64,000 nt of DNA from Uloborus plumipes (lineage: Eukaryota > Arthropoda > Arachnida > Araneae > Uloboridae): positions 1 to 64,000 of the forward strand of contig JAXGGA010005186.1 in the NCBI GenBank assembly GCA_038373865.1, in the 5' to 3' direction. A program made the translations under genes and the position numbers. Below, one piece after another: positions 1 to 12,689 of the stretch (the stretch's first letter is position 1; every line of letters begins with the position of its first letter). The notes under the pieces are model-generated. The model was not told the DNA's origin. It saw only the letters and a list, made by a program, of their open reading frames with translations, and made no database searches.

Positions 1-1639
1 CTATTAATTGTGCAAATATATTTAATTTTGCTCCGCTTAATGCTACTGATTTCTTCGCACTAAATATTTTTTTATTAGGAATTCAGCACTTTCATTGGAG
101 AATTTACCCTTGATTGCTCAACAAGTTTAAAATTTCTTGTTTGTTCAATTTTCAAGAAATATTTGAAACTTCTGAACATTTATAATTCTGGTAAACTGGG
201 TCATTGTACAATTTAATTTATTTCATACGTTTGATTTAATGATACGAATACATAAATATTAAATTTGCAGACCGACTGCTTCTAAGCAGGCAAAATATTT
301 AACAATTAAATATAGTCGAGTTCAATAATTTTTACAAGGCGAAAACACGTAATTTTAATCTTTTGAAGAAAAATGTATAACTTTAATAAATTAAAATATT
401 AAACACACTACAAGCTACAAATGCATTGAGCTAATCATATCATTCTAAAAAATTGTAATTAGAAAAAATATCATCATGGTTATTATTGTGTTATTGTTAT
501 TATGTTGTTTGTGAGAGAAATGTGTTTCAAAGATATTTCTGTACTTGTACGGAGTTCAATAATTTTAAGTAAACAAAAAAATTAATTTTACGAAGCAAAG
601 TTTGGGAAATTAATATCATACGAATCTGTTAAAAGTTATAATCAGATTAGGATTTTTCCGAAATGTATAATAATTTGAAAAAAAGTCATTGTTTCTTTGG
701 GAGAAACTGTGCTTCAAGTTTTTTCTCTGTTTGAAATGAATTGCAAGCATTTTTAATGATTGAGAAAAAAAAAGTTTAATCATATGAAATAAACTTTGGA
801 GTGCAATATTGAGACGTATAGTATTAAAAAAAAGTAGGACTTTTCTAAATTTTAGACAAAAAAAAAAAAAGAATCTTTTTTTATATTTGAGAAAAAATGT
901 TTACATTTTTTATATTTTTTTAATGTAAAAGATCGACGTTTGTTAAGTAAAGGAATTAATACCATTAGTAGTAGATCTGAGAGTTTAATATTAAACGCAT
1001 AAGTTACAAAAAAGTTCAATCATCATATAATGATCAAAAAGTAGCATTTTTTTTTTCTTTTGAGAGAAAATGTGTTTCCCTTATTTTTCTTTATTTTATG
1101 TTAATACATCAAATTTAGTACTGAGTTATTATTTTACACAATATTTTAGTGTAAAAATTCGCATGTAAGTTTTATTTTTAAGATAATCCGATAATTTATC
1201 TAAGTGTGTAACATAGATTTCTTCCTAAATTAGAATGTTGCTTCAACAGCAGAGGGAGAATTTATGGAAAGTCTGCGAAATTAAATTAACTCCCCATTTT
1301 AAGTAACTAGCTAACAACATTAAATAATGAAAAGGAATTAAGATTTCAAAGTTCTTCTATCTTCCCCTTCTGAATTTTCCATTTTTTTTTACTCCTCCCC
1401 GATTCTCTCCAAGTCTTAAGTACGTTCTTTAATTACAGTTATTCTCTTCTACTAATTTCCTGACACAATTTGTAGAAGTTAAAAGAAAAAAACAATCTTT
1501 TGAATAATCGACTGAAGTACAATGGGAGCTATCATCCGAGCCACACATTCTGTCCCGTGCTATAAATGTAACCAACTCTAGATTTATTTTTTTCCCTCGG
1601 CCCTAATCGTGTTTTGCCCCTCTCCTCCTTCAGGTCCTT
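1..1639. other. AT-rich non-coding sequence
   Basis: No gene, RNA or element ends were recognised. The stretch is full of short A and T runs, for example around 850 and 1045, and stops are dense in all frames. Confidence 0.6.
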
Positions 1640-1870
1640 TGTTCTTTTTTCCATTATAGCCGGATGGAAACAATGGCGGCCTCTCGCAATTAATGGTTGA
1701 CCACTTAGTTTGTGTACTCTTGGAAATTAATTGCCGGCACGCGGCGTAACCTAATAATCACGGCGGAAGACCGCCAAACGGTCGCCAGGGGGAGCTCGCT
1801 TACGCATAAAGCTATGAATCGGTGCCAGCAGATTATGGATAAATTTTAATGTTAAAGCGAAGAGTGGTGT
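1640..1870. promoter_or_regulatory. Candidate conserved non-coding element
   Basis: Composition shifts abruptly from AT-rich to balanced, with CpG-containing words, and no reading frame stays open. Two homeodomain-type cores are visible: CAATTAATGG at 1688-1697 and AAATTAATTG at 1724-1733. Further along there is CTAATAATCACGG. Balanced, non-repetitive, non-coding sequence in an AT-rich background is typical of conserved regulatory DNA. That role is inferred; an old repeat or a small exon cannot be excluded. Confidence 0.35.
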
Positions 1871-3011
1871 GGTTTTTTCTTTATTCTTCAGCAGCGTAGT
1901 TCTGCCACAAATTTAACGAGTGAGTTTCAAGCTTTAACGATAGTTTTCTATAGCTTTATCAAGAAGGTTCTAGGGATGATGTCTGGGAGAGATCTGAAAT
2001 AAGCTCATTAAAGTTATATGAATGAAAATTAATATATTTCACCATTAACTTTGAAGGGAGGAAGGCAAAATAGTCCACATTTTACCATAGATTAAATTTA
2101 AAAAAAAATTGTAAATGATATTTATCTACATTTGGGGGGGGGGGGGAGGATTTTATTTATCAGAACTTTTTCCGCTCAAATTTGTTCAAATCAAATCCAC
2201 ATGGTGGATGAGTATTCAAACAGGATTTCCATTTTTTAATCCTGTAAGTTACGATATCACATTTTAAAGCATTATTCAAATTTGAACTGGATGTTGTTAA
2301 AACCAAATATCTAAACTTAAGAATGAGGAGTTTTGAATGAGGTCAAGAGTTTGTAAAAAAGAAAAGTTTGGTTCGAATAGCATTATTCCTTCCCACATAA
2401 AAGAAAAAAATATCAGTTTATTTAAAATTTTTATATGCGCTTAGTGCTATTTCTAAGAAGGATTTTAATCCTTCTTTCATGCGTTTAAAAAAATCAAATA
2501 AATAAATAAATAAATAAATAGCTAAATCAACAAGAAATTCTCCTTTTATTAAACTTTGAAAAAAAAAAAAAAGACAATAATAAAATAAAACTTTTTTTTT
2601 TTCTGGGAGGGGTAACTATATATTTGTCAGATAAACAAAAAGTGTCTTCCTCTTCATGAAAAGCTCAAGGTAGTTATCATGAATTTGTTTTTCTCTAAAT
2701 GAGGATTTCTTCGTTATTTATAAGTTGAAAATATTTTCTAATCATGTAAATGCTGAAGAATTTCTACATTACCTTTCTGGTTCTGCCCCTTTGTTTGGCT
2801 AGATGAACCCCAAAAACGTAGCTTCCCCCTCCTCTTTTCTCGGCCTGACCTATATTGTAGTTCATATGACTTAAAATATGAATGCATTTTCAAGTAGAAT
2901 TATCCTGAATTACCAATCATTTGGCTTGCATATTAGATAAGCATTGCAGGAGAGATGACGGTTAAATAACTGCGATAAAATTATTAACTAAATTATGAGT
3001 AACATTCTAAT
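1871..3011. other. AT-rich non-coding sequence with simple repeats
   Basis: No gene was recognised. It contains a G homopolymer near 2134-2146, an (AAAT)n microsatellite at about 2495-2520 and A/T runs near 2560-2600. Confidence 0.6.
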
Positions 3012-3922
3012 ACAAATACAAATGTGGCGACCAGCAGCAGGCTCTGGGCCCAACTTGGCTGGTACTAGTCAATTTAAAGACCCCAATGAAGATCAATGGC
3101 CCTCTTAAAGCCATCTACTCCATTGCTCTTTACCGCCTCTTCCGGTAAGCTGTTCCAAGTTCCCACTACCCTGCTAAAATAGTAATTTTTTCGAATTTCA
3201 AGATTAGCCTGAGATTTAAACAGCTTAAAACAATGACCCCTTGTCCTGCTTTCCGTGCTAAAATCTAACCCCGTAACATCATTCATTTTAATAAATTTAA
3301 ACAACTGAATCATGTCCCCTCTGGCTCTCCTTCGCTCAAGACTATACATATTAAGCATTCTAAGTCTGGAATCATAGTCTAAATTAGAAAACCCATTTAC
3401 TAACCTTGTAGCCCTTCTTTGTACCCTTTCCAATAAATTAATGTCTTTCTTCGGATAAGGAGACCAAAACTGAACAGCATACTCCAAATGAGGTCTTACC
3501 AAACTTCTATATAGAGGCAGAAGAACCTTCTTAGATTTGTTTGAAATAGATCTATTAATAAACCCAAGCATCCTATTGGCTTTGTTACTAGCTATGCTGC
3601 ACTGTTGACTAGACTTGAAATCCTGATTTATTAAGACACCTAGATCCATAACATTATCTGCCCTGCTAATCACTGAACCCTGTAAATAATAGCTTGTATG
3701 CTTATTTCCATGACCGAAATGCAGCACTTGACATTTCCCAACATTAACTGCCATACCCCACTTGTCTGCCCATTTAGTAATATGATCCAAATCCTGTTGC
3801 AGCTGATTTATTTGTTCGTCATTTTCTACAACCCCCATAAGTTTGACATCATCGGCAAAACAATTCATGTTTCCAGAAACATTTTCATGAATGAATGTTC
3901 TGTGTTCAAATGATAAATTATT
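3012..3922 (-). mobile_element. 5'-truncated CR1-like LINE, 3' end of ORF2
   Basis: This is the C-terminal part of a non-LTR retrotransposon reverse transcriptase. The first in-frame ATG is at 3868, and 264 codons run to a stop at 3074. The frame stays open upstream to a stop just beyond 3922, so that ATG is not a true start. The catalytic FADD motif is at residues 4-7. It is followed by the usual CR1-like thumb region (SVISRADNVMDLGVLI, PLYRSLVRPHLEYAVQFWSP) and the C-terminal RVVGTWNSLPEEAV block. Endonuclease and most fingers/palm motifs are missing, as expected from 5' truncation during target-primed reverse transcription. On the minus strand the 3' end, just past the stop, finishes with a short ATTTGT repeat. 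The frame itself has no stop or frameshift, which suggests a fairly recent insertion. The copy is dead because it is truncated. Confidence 0.88.
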
Positions 3923-5639
3923 CTATGCTACCAAACTTCTGCCCTGATCCCTCATATACAAAAAATATAATTTTTCCGACAAATTTTTTTCAAATAAGCG
4001 AACATCATGAAGTTCCAATTGAATGTATTTCCAGACACACACGTCTACACTCGCAGCTCTCGGAAAGTTACTTAATCGGAAAGTTACTTCGGAAATTCAG
4101 CTTTGAAGAGATTTTGTGCAACTCTGGTCAGCATTTTTTATCGGGAGAAAGCAGGGAAAGGATATTTGTAGCCAAACAAAATAGGGTGAAAAAAAAAATT
4201 GGAAAGTAAAGTAAAAAAGATAGAAAGAAACATTCGTGGAAAATATCTTTCATGAAGACGATACAAAAAGCGGACCCCTTCTTTTAAAAACATACGGATA
4301 AATATATTTTTAATGTGTATATATCAGTAGGAAAAAAAATCGAAAGCAAGAAAAATGTAAAAAAAAGGACTGCCCCTGACCATTTTGTGCAAGTCCACTC
4401 GCTGCCACCATTTTGGTTGATACAGTTTGAATTTAAATTACCAAAAAGTTATTATAACTCTCGGAAAGTCTAGGGTTAAATGATGAAGTAAGAAAAAAAA
4501 AAAAGGAAATAAATATATGCTTTTCTGAAATATCATTTGAATTCAGTTGTATTTTCTAGAAATGTAACGTCATTTGTTTTCTGAGCTTAATTTGATTAAA
4601 ATTTTTGTTTTTAAACTTTTCTTCAAAGTGAGAAAAAAAAATGTTATTAAGATAAAGTTCGATTAAATCTTAGATTATATTTTTTATCTTATTGAGAGTT
4701 TATCAAAGGCTTGAAGCATTTTTTTAGCACTACGCGAAGAAAAAAAAATAAATAAAGATAAACAAAATAAAGAATTAATCACAAATATTTAAATAAATTA
4801 ATAAATAAATAAAAATAAAACGAAATGAAATTATTCATTAGCATTTACTAGGTGAAAAACATTTTTATTTTTATTTTTATGTAGACTCAATTGTTAAAAA
4901 ACCCGGTTATTATAAAGTTTTTGAAAATTAATAAAAATAATATAACAATGATCATTTTTTTGAGAAAAAATATTTTCATATTATTTAGAATCTTGATGCA
5001 ATTTAAATGTCATCTAAATGGCAGACCCAGTCACGTGCAAATATTAACTTGTACATTGGCACTGCTAATGCTTGGTTATTTAGGTAATCGGTCTTTCTAG
5101 TTCAAAAAACTGCTGGTATATATACATTGAAAAATGATTTCCCCCCTCTACTTTTCCATTTGCTTTAGCTACGTTTTGATTAACAATGCAACAATGAATA
5201 CTTAACTCTGGTTATTTTTCATTTGCGGAATTCATTAAAATATTATTGAACGTAATAACACGGTCGTGAACAGCTAAATTTCTCTTTAAAGTTGGTCAGT
5301 TCTCATTCGAAAAAACTGAGCAACTTTTCAAATCGAAGCATTGATTTCTGCTAAAAGGGCGTCATGCTGCAAACATAATTTTTTCAACCCTTAATTTTAT
5401 TTGGTCTTTTGTATGTAGCAAATAATATTTTAAAATTCAAAACAATTTTAAATTTCATAGTAGTCAAATAAAGAAATTAAATAAGACATAGTATTGAATA
5501 TTATATGCCTTTATTAAGAGATATTAATAACAAAAATCTAAAATTCTACTGATTCTACTTAAACCATCGCTTTCTCGAAAACAGTATTTTCAAGTTTTTT
5601 GGGCCCAGAGATGAGGTAAATGCTTACCGGATTCTCTGG
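3923..5639. other. AT-rich non-coding sequence
   Basis: No gene was recognised. Short reading frames here have low-complexity, lysine- and phenylalanine-rich translations expected from AT-rich DNA. An (AAAT)-like microsatellite lies at about 4750-4815. Confidence 0.55.
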
Positions 5640-6070
5640 TTTGTCTCATTATAACAAACTCGAATTTTCAAAATTGATTTTTAGTTTTATTTTACCAAAC
5701 TCGAGTTCTTAAAGTTGATTGTTAATTTATTTTTCTTTTCTTTTCTTCATAATTTTTTACCAAACACGTTTCCAAAATTGATTTTTAAAGCTTACTTTTC
5801 CAAACTCAAGCTTCTAAGATGATTCTTATTTTTTTTTACGAAACTTAAGTTTAAAAAGTTGATTTTTAACTTTTATTTTACGCAACTCTCGTCTCCAGTT
5901 GATTTTTCACTTTTTTCTTACAAAACTCAAGTTTTCGGAGCTGATTCTTTAGTTTCCTACACCAAACTTATTTTTTACATAGTTGATTGTTTAGTTTCTC
6001 CTACCAAAGTCAAGTTTTCAAGGTTAACTTTTTATTTATTTTTCTTTTTCAAACTCACCTGTGCGCCTCA
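5640..6070. repeat. Degenerate minisatellite, about 50-60 bp unit
   Basis: A unit of the form CCAAACTCAAGTTTTC, then AAAGTTGATTTTTA and a T-rich spacer, recurs about eight times with heavy divergence. Clear examples begin near 5655, 5695, 5758, 5803, 5840, 5924 and 6003. The spacing is irregular, which fits an old tandem array. Confidence 0.65.
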
Positions 6071-7474
6071 ACGAGATTGATTTTGATACGTTTTTCTCAA
6101 CGCTTGTTGGAGCGAGAAAGACAGCAGCAAAGATGTGTGAAAAAAAAAGAAAAAAATCTGAGCATAATTTTCTTTGAATTTATTTATATTTATGGGTGTA
6201 CAAAGTATTTTTTTCCCCAACTGTTGGTTATTTCTGCGTTTGATTTTTTTAAAGAGGTAAAAGAGTAAAGCTTATAATTTGGGAAGCATAAACATAAAAC
6301 GTTGATGATCTGTTCAGCACACTGAAAAAGAAAAAGATGCAAATTGAACCTCAGAAGTTTAAACTGGAATACTGCTGTTATAAGCATAACCACAACGGTA
6401 TTTTCAGTCGTATTAGATTAAAAGTAGGTATTTAATTAAAAGATAATTTACATCTGTGACTCCATATAAATACTAGAGAAAAGTTAAAATGTTTGACGGA
6501 AACATTAAGGTGTTTTCCTTTTGCAAAACTTTCAGTAGTCATTCTCAAATCGTGCAAAATTTGTCCACCTTGCTCTAATTTCATAATAATTTAAATCATC
6601 AACAATGTAGACACTGAACACTGAACTATTTAAACATTTTTTATTGATCAATGTTGTCAAAATTGTATGAGAGAAAAAAATTCCATTATTTTATCTCCAT
6701 AAATCAATTATTGCTTTACTGTAAAAATATAACATTTATCAAATGACAAGAAAAGCTTTTCGCCACATATTAACTGTGTAACATTTATTATATATTTCCT
6801 GAGATATAAGTACTTATGAGTAAGTTCTTCTTTAAAATGGAAAAAAACTTACTTTTAAAATGTAATATGACTGAGTTGCAATATTAATTGAATAGTACAG
6901 TTAATTTTTCACTGTAGCAACAATGTGAATTCGTTTTTAAAAACTAACAAAGTAGTTAAGCGACATCATTGCTTGATACCAAAAAATCTTCAGCAAACGT
7001 TTTTAAAAATGAAAGAATGGTTAAAAGATAAATTTATTTCAAAGCTTCAATATCGCCTATTCCACTTCAAATGAAAATTGTAAGATATTTTAAGTTAGAT
7101 TTTTTCCTTCATTTAAAAAATAATTTCAGTACCTACTTCATGAGTAAATTATATTTTTCCTTCCTATCACTGCCCGAGCTAAGCTTAAATACCACTCCAT
7201 TTATTTCAAATGAGAATGGGGAATATATTTAAAATTTTTATCACTTAATTTAGAAATAATTTCTGTGCATGAGTAAAATATATTTTGTTTATATCACTAA
7301 CTAAACTTGATTATGTACGTGAATTGAATTCCAGGATTCATGAATTATTTGTAGCGCTTCATAAACATTTCTAGTTAGAGCTCAGAGTCCGAGAACTATA
7401 AAAGCAAAAAGAGATGAAAAATATATTATTAGTAAGAAATGGTAAGAGCTTGAAAAGTGATCATTACTTTTTAC
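6071..7474. other. AT-rich non-coding sequence
   Basis: No gene was recognised. Two loosely similar segments of about 130 bp, sharing CATGAGTAAA followed by ATATTTT, lie at about 7040-7165 and 7200-7310 and may be an old tandem duplication. Confidence 0.5.
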
Positions 7475-8196
7475 TAGGGATGCACCGATAAGCAAATTGG
7501 CCGATTACCGATTAATCGGTTGTTGATAATCGGCCGATTAATTGGCTGAGCCGATTAGTGGTAAGAATGATTGTTCTTAATACTTCGATTTTATAATCAC
7601 TGTTTTTTCTCTCTTATACAATTCCGAGTTTAGAAATAGTAAGTAATTTATTTCTGAGAAGATTTTTTTTTTCCATTTTCCTAATTTTCACAAAATAATT
7701 TCAGTATTTTATTAAATTTCTTAGAACCGATTTACATATTATTGTCAATAATATTACATTAATACATTGTTAATTCTATTAATTGGACAGAAAAATTTAA
7801 AAAAATGGGGGAAGGTCTGTGGTGAGCACTCCACAATTTAGGAGTACTTTTAATTTTCAATTTTAATTATCAGTAGCAATTTAATTCAAGACTTTTATTC
7901 TTTGAAAATTAGAGGTTACCTAACACAGCACTAAGGAGAGAACTTTCGCACACGAAAACTGTTGCAACATTGTCTACGTGTATATTTAATTCAAAGCAGG
8001 AGAATAAATTTATTAAAAACTTAATATCAACTATGAGGATTATTATTACTGTCAATAAAATCAAGCACGTAGTTTCTTAGTGAAGGTATACTTTAAAGAA
8101 TAATATTTAAAAAACATATTTTTCAGACGATTAATCGGCCCTATTTTGCCGATTATTAATAATCGGCAAAGTGGCCGATTAATCGGTGCATCCCTA
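7475..8196. mobile_element. Non-autonomous hAT element, family A
   Basis: The ends are inverted copies starting TAGGGATGCACCGAT (7475) and finishing ATCGGTGCATCCCTA (8196). They are flanked by CTTTTTAC (7467-7474) and CTTATTAC (8197-8204), an 8-bp target duplication with one mismatch, as made by hAT transposases. Both subterminal regions carry clustered copies of the palindrome CCGATTAATCGG or its half site. No transposase frame is present over the 722 bp. A rearranged relative lies at 39627-42672. Confidence 0.88.
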
Positions 8197-8204
8197 CTTA
8201 TTAC

Positions 8205-8600
8205 TATAATAAATATGGAGGCACAAAATGGCGGCCTGGGGTCTGTAGAACTTCGCCACAAGGAGAGGAGTAAACAGAAACTTTTTTCCCTCGCGTGGCG
8301 AGGGGGCATGCGCGGCGGCTGATAGCGGGCCTCGGATTTTCCGTTTCTTCTTTCTTCCTCCCCGGCAGTAAATCCTCGGGAAATGAAGACCACCTGTAAA
8401 TCCCCTCGGAGGTCCCCGCGCAATGTGTCCGCCCCGGAGAAGGGGGATCAGCGCCTTTCTTCGGGGGATCAGGTGGTGTGCCCGGGCTGCCGAGAGTGGG
8501 GCGCGGGTTGCCAGACGGGGCCGGGTAGCGCCCCTCCGCCCGATGGAGAGCAGCCGCAAGGGCTTGTGGCGCAATGGAGTTCACGTGTACGCTGTTTTCG
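8205..8600. other. GC-rich block of unknown origin
   Basis: A sharply bounded CpG-rich segment directly follows the hAT target duplication. Several overlapping frames are open on both strands (about 120-126 codons on minus, 77-83 on plus), which high GC alone produces. None of their translations shows a domain I recognise. It could be a TE fragment, a promoter or first exon with a CpG island, or captured DNA. It has no visible terminal repeats or tRNA boxes. Confidence 0.4.
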
Positions 8601-9734
8601 TAAATTTTTCATTTAAACAGATAGTGAAACTTTTTCTAATTTCTTCACCTGGAAAACAAGAGGAATATAAATAAAATAAAATTAAATTTTTAAAAAAGAA
8701 ATAAAAGAGCGCGAGAAAAAGCTTAAACAAGAGTGACATGAAAGAAGTATTGCTATCGTTAGGAAATAAATAGTTAATTTTGTGCACAAAACTAAACTTG
8801 TAGTAATCTGCATGGTTGGTATAAATAAGCGTAGTTATACTTTCGATTTTACTGTTATCATAATTAAGGTTAAAATAAAAACAATAATCAAGAAAATAAT
8901 TTATAGGTATATAAATACACTGCTCTCCAGAAGTTAAGTCGCAACTTGTTTTTAGAGTTAAATTTGAAAATGAATGAGTGTAGAGAAACGAAAATGAGAA
9001 GAAATGTGCATCAAGCAGTTATTTATTGAATGCGCTATAGAAATTTACATGAGTTTGATGCAAAAAAGGAATTAAATCCATTTTTGGCGAAAAGAGTACG
9101 TCACAGTTTTACGTGATAAAGTGTCCCAAAAGCAATATAAAAAGAGGTTCAATGAGGAATGTGTTCATATTTAATTTTAATCTATAGGTGACAAAGACTT
9201 CATGCTGTTTTTGCTAAGTTGTTGGACACCAAAGTGGAAAGCGAAGAACAGGCACGGAGCACGGAGCCTTGTTCAAGCTCATATAACGACGATGGAGGTG
9301 GACTTAAAGCAGCAACCTGCTTGTGTCAAGATAGTTCGTTGAGTGGGACACTAGTTGTCTTGTAAGAGACTTGCACTGTGCAGGCTTCTTCATATCGTAG
9401 TAGCAGAGATTCTTCTCCTTGATACTACAAAGAAGTCTACAGGTAGCTGCGGTACAGTAGCGGTTCTATGACTTCGGTCAATAATCCAGCAACCAGTATC
9501 TATGTGACCCACAGTCATCAATCATTTGAATAAAATCCTTTCAATCGTTTCTGCGAATCTGTACTGCAAAAAGCGTAAGAACTGAATTTGTACACTTCTG
9601 ACAGCCAGAGATTCATTCTTAATGAAGTGCTTGTTGTTTAATGGTGCTGTCTTGTACCAGCCAAGCTGCCAATTTGGGGTGCGCTGCTTCACTTTTCCAA
9701 CAGTCACGTTATTTGGTTTGAAGTCCGACTTCCA
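8601..9734. other. AT-rich sequence with a possible transposon end
   Basis: No gene was recognised. At 8916 the sequence TA-CACTGCTCTCCAGAAG resembles the start of a Tc1-type element. No inverted partner was found downstream and no transposase motif follows, so it is noted only as a possible solo end. Confidence 0.3.
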
Positions 9735-9930
9735 CAATCTACAATACACACATATACCGCAGCGACCCGCTTATAGGGTGGGCATCCACTCACAACACAA
9801 CAGCACATTCACACAAAGAAAGGACAAGGACGGCAGAGAGAAAGTACATCCATGCCCGAGCCGGAATTCGAACCCGGGGCCACACCATCCGGGTCAGACT
9901 TCTCTGACCACTAAACACGGTGGCCGGCTA
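9735..9930 (-). repeat. tRNA-derived SINE
   Basis: On the minus strand, 9928 down to about 9854 forms a tRNA-like head. It starts GCCGGCCACCG, has an A-box-like GTGTTTAGTGGTC and contains the B box GGTTCGAATTCC (plus-strand 9863-9874), the internal RNA polymerase III promoter. A non-tRNA body follows, from GGGCATGGATG to GGTCGCTGCGG near 9760. The acceptor stem does not close well, so this is a retroposon rather than a tRNA gene. The 3' tail boundary is not clear. Confidence 0.72.
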
Positions 9931-9934
9931 ATGA

Positions 9935-12222
9935 AGAGGTGCGACCGCTAATGAACATACTATTTCAGATCCAGGTTCCATCTCTCTCAAATCTGACCAT
10001 CCCTACACCCTGCACCAAATGGAGATTATTTCGAATTCCACTTCACCAGTAGATAAAAATACACTTGTTATTAGGAAAGACAGTGACATTTGTTACAAAA
10101 GGTACATGTATTCATTTTTGTCTTCCGTAATCGATATAATCACTTGCTTATTCTCTGCAGCTGATGACGATGTGCTCTCAAAGAAACGTATACTGTGGAC
10201 AGAGAAGCACAAGCACACAAACCTAGAATCTGTAGTCATCTTTGACTATTGTGACTCAAAATTTCGCAGTCAGTATCCAAGTGAAAGTAGAAAATCAAGT
10301 ATGCAAGAAAAAAAGCGTATTTTCAAATTTAAAATGCATTTTTGATGCACAGTAGGGAAATATGGGAAGTAGGAAATTTTCCATATTTTGTAGCTATTCA
10401 CCAATTTGAACCATTTGTGCAATTTTTGTTTTACTTACATTAAACTTCTAAACAGCTATTTTTGTTGCTGCATAATTGCACCACATAAATTCGCAGTTTT
10501 TATTTTAAATTTTTGCGTTGATACTAGCAAATAAACCAGTGTTTTCGTACATAAAAAAGACCCATCAATTTGAGGGAAGGGGGTCAGATGCACCCCCACC
10601 CCAACCACCGCAAAATTTATGTTTCTGCTTATAAGTGAGCATGGTGTTTCGTTTTCCGATCTAGTTTGCATCATGCATACACCTTTGCCCACCCCTTGGA
10701 AAAATTCGAAATGACGAACCAGCATAAAAGCATAAAATAAGTACGTATTTTTCAACGAATTGACTTAACATGTTTGCTGTGGCTTTAGGTTTATAGTATG
10801 ACTTCTTTGAAACGGATTTCTTCTTAGAATTGGTTTGTCTACTGGAAGTGTAATATCAAGACCCCTGGCGAGATTGCGGAATGCACAAAATTCCGACTGC
10901 ACACACCATTGTGGATACACACAACAACTTCACGCCTGAAAAAAAAAGAAAAAAAAAATACTTATATAAAAACGTTCTTCCTTGATCCCACTAGAAATCG
11001 CACAAAGAGATTTTCATGCCGGCCGCGACCATACTGCAGATTTCTTTCCTTCAGTGTTCGATTAAAACGTCAAACGGGGACAAAGCCTATTGTTGGTTTT
11101 AGTAGCACTGTAGCCAACAAGGTCGCAAAAGCAGGCATCGAAGCTTTATTCCAATTCTAAAGAGTGTTGCGTTAAGTATTTTCCGACCGTCTGCTTCTAT
11201 TGTGGTAAGGTGTTTGTTGTGTACAGAAGTTCGTGTTGCACACTCAAACTCTTAGAATTTATCATTTTTATGATTTCCTCTAAGCTAGAGCATTAGGAAC
11301 CTTTGGGGTATTGTGAAACTCTAGGATAATCGTCTTTGACCGGAAAATTTGATTTCCAAAACAACTTAGTAAATAAAATCTCCAACTAACCTTGCTTCCA
11401 ATTCAGAATTCAGGTTACATGTTCTAAAATATAAACATTTTCTTCAAAACTTTGAGTCAAGTAACTTTATAGCAAAAAAAATAAATTACATTCTTGATAG
11501 AGCCGACTTATAGTGAATGAAAACTAAAGCACGCCAGTGATTGAACAGTTCAAAATTTGCTTAAAAATTACATTCAAAACTGCTTTCTTTTCTTTCAAAG
11601 CAGGAAGAACAGCAGGTTCAAGAAAGATTTGAACAAACCTTATAGTGTAATATGTGACAAAAAAGAAATAAAGGGGATATTTTTTAAGAAAGATTCCTCC
11701 CTCCTCTTTTTAGTGCAATATTTTGTCTGGTCTATTTTCCTCTCATGTTTGCTCGCTATTTTTGAGAGAATTATTCGATTTGAACAGATTTTTTTTCTGT
11801 CACAAGTTGGAGTCATTATTACTAAAACGAAACCGAATGTAATATGTCTGAATTTTGCTGGTTTTGTAGGTAATTAATTAAGAAAATATATGAATCATTC
11901 AACTCACACAGTATTTCAATCAGTTTAACGACAAAACTGTAAATAACTACCATTTAAAATAAGATGTCGAAGATTTATGCAGGAATTTAAGCATCAAAAG
12001 GAAAAGCCAGAGCATTCGTTGATGTAAGATAACACAAAAAAAAAAAAAAAGAAAGAAAGAAAGAGAAAAAAATGCTTACCGTAAAGGTTTAACTTTTCGA
12101 TTTATTTTATTTTATCATTATTAGTATTTTTCAATTTTATCCTACCCCAGAATTTAGGCGTAACTGTCTATTCTCACAAAAGAGGCACCTTCAAAATGTT
12201 TTAAAATATAGTTGGTCAATAT
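9935..12222. other. Non-coding sequence, no gene recognised
   Basis: Mostly AT-rich. The stretches at 10540-10700 (C-rich patches) and 10860-11165 have more balanced composition and may be old TE remnants, but no protein motif or terminal repeat was found. An A/G-rich low-complexity tract lies at about 12035-12070. Confidence 0.45.
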
Positions 12223-12432
12223 TACAATGTAAAAACTAAACTGTTGTTTTTACAGAATAAAACTGGCAACCAAGGCTCCAGAACTGGCAGCAGAGGTTCC
12301 AGTTTAAAACTGTAAAATGCACAGTAAAAAACTGTATAATTGCTAATTTTAGTTTATTGCTGTGCATTTTAAACTGAAACCTCTGCTGCCGGTATTATAC
12401 TGTAAAAATAACATTTTATTTTTCGCAGTGTA
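12223..12432. mobile_element. Short MITE with TA target sites, ACAG family copy 1
   Basis: The element is bounded by TA at 12223-12224 and at 12431-12432. The ends are related inverted repeats: left CAATGTAAAAACTAAAC then TGTTGTTTTTACAG, right the reverse complement of CACTGCGAAAAATAAAAT. Inside is a further inverted pair around ACTGGCAGCAGAGGTTCCAG and its complement near 12375. The whole 210 bp can fold on itself. A longer copy of the same family is at 51781-52166. Confidence 0.75.
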
Positions 12433-12689
12433 CTCATACCTGACAACGCTTCTATTAGTGCGGTTCGATGTCATAAAATGTTACCAGATCCGTTCTCGAT
12501 AAGTGAGTGGATATTCAGTCTGTAATTGTAAAGAAAGTTATTTAACTGTTACCATTCAGTACTTCTGATTTCAAAACGGGGTCTTTGACGGGAAACCCAA
12601 TACAGATCAGAAAAATATTTAAAACTATTAAAATCATTATAGCACAGTACTTTCAACTACTATGTCACGAAGGTTAGGTATTTAATAAG

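Noticed and set aside
5640..6070. CRISPR-like spaced repeats
   Set aside because: Repeats are degenerate, spacing is irregular, and the DNA is eukaryotic; a minisatellite explains it.
8061..8674. Five overlapping open frames on both strands, up to 126 codons
   Set aside because: High GC removes stop codons in all frames; the translations are Pro/Arg-rich with no recognisable domain.
8916..9500. Full Tc1-type element starting at 8916
   Set aside because: No inverted partner of the end and no transposase motif downstream.
9854..9928. A functional tRNA gene
   Set aside because: A and B boxes are present but the acceptor stem does not pair well and a SINE body follows.
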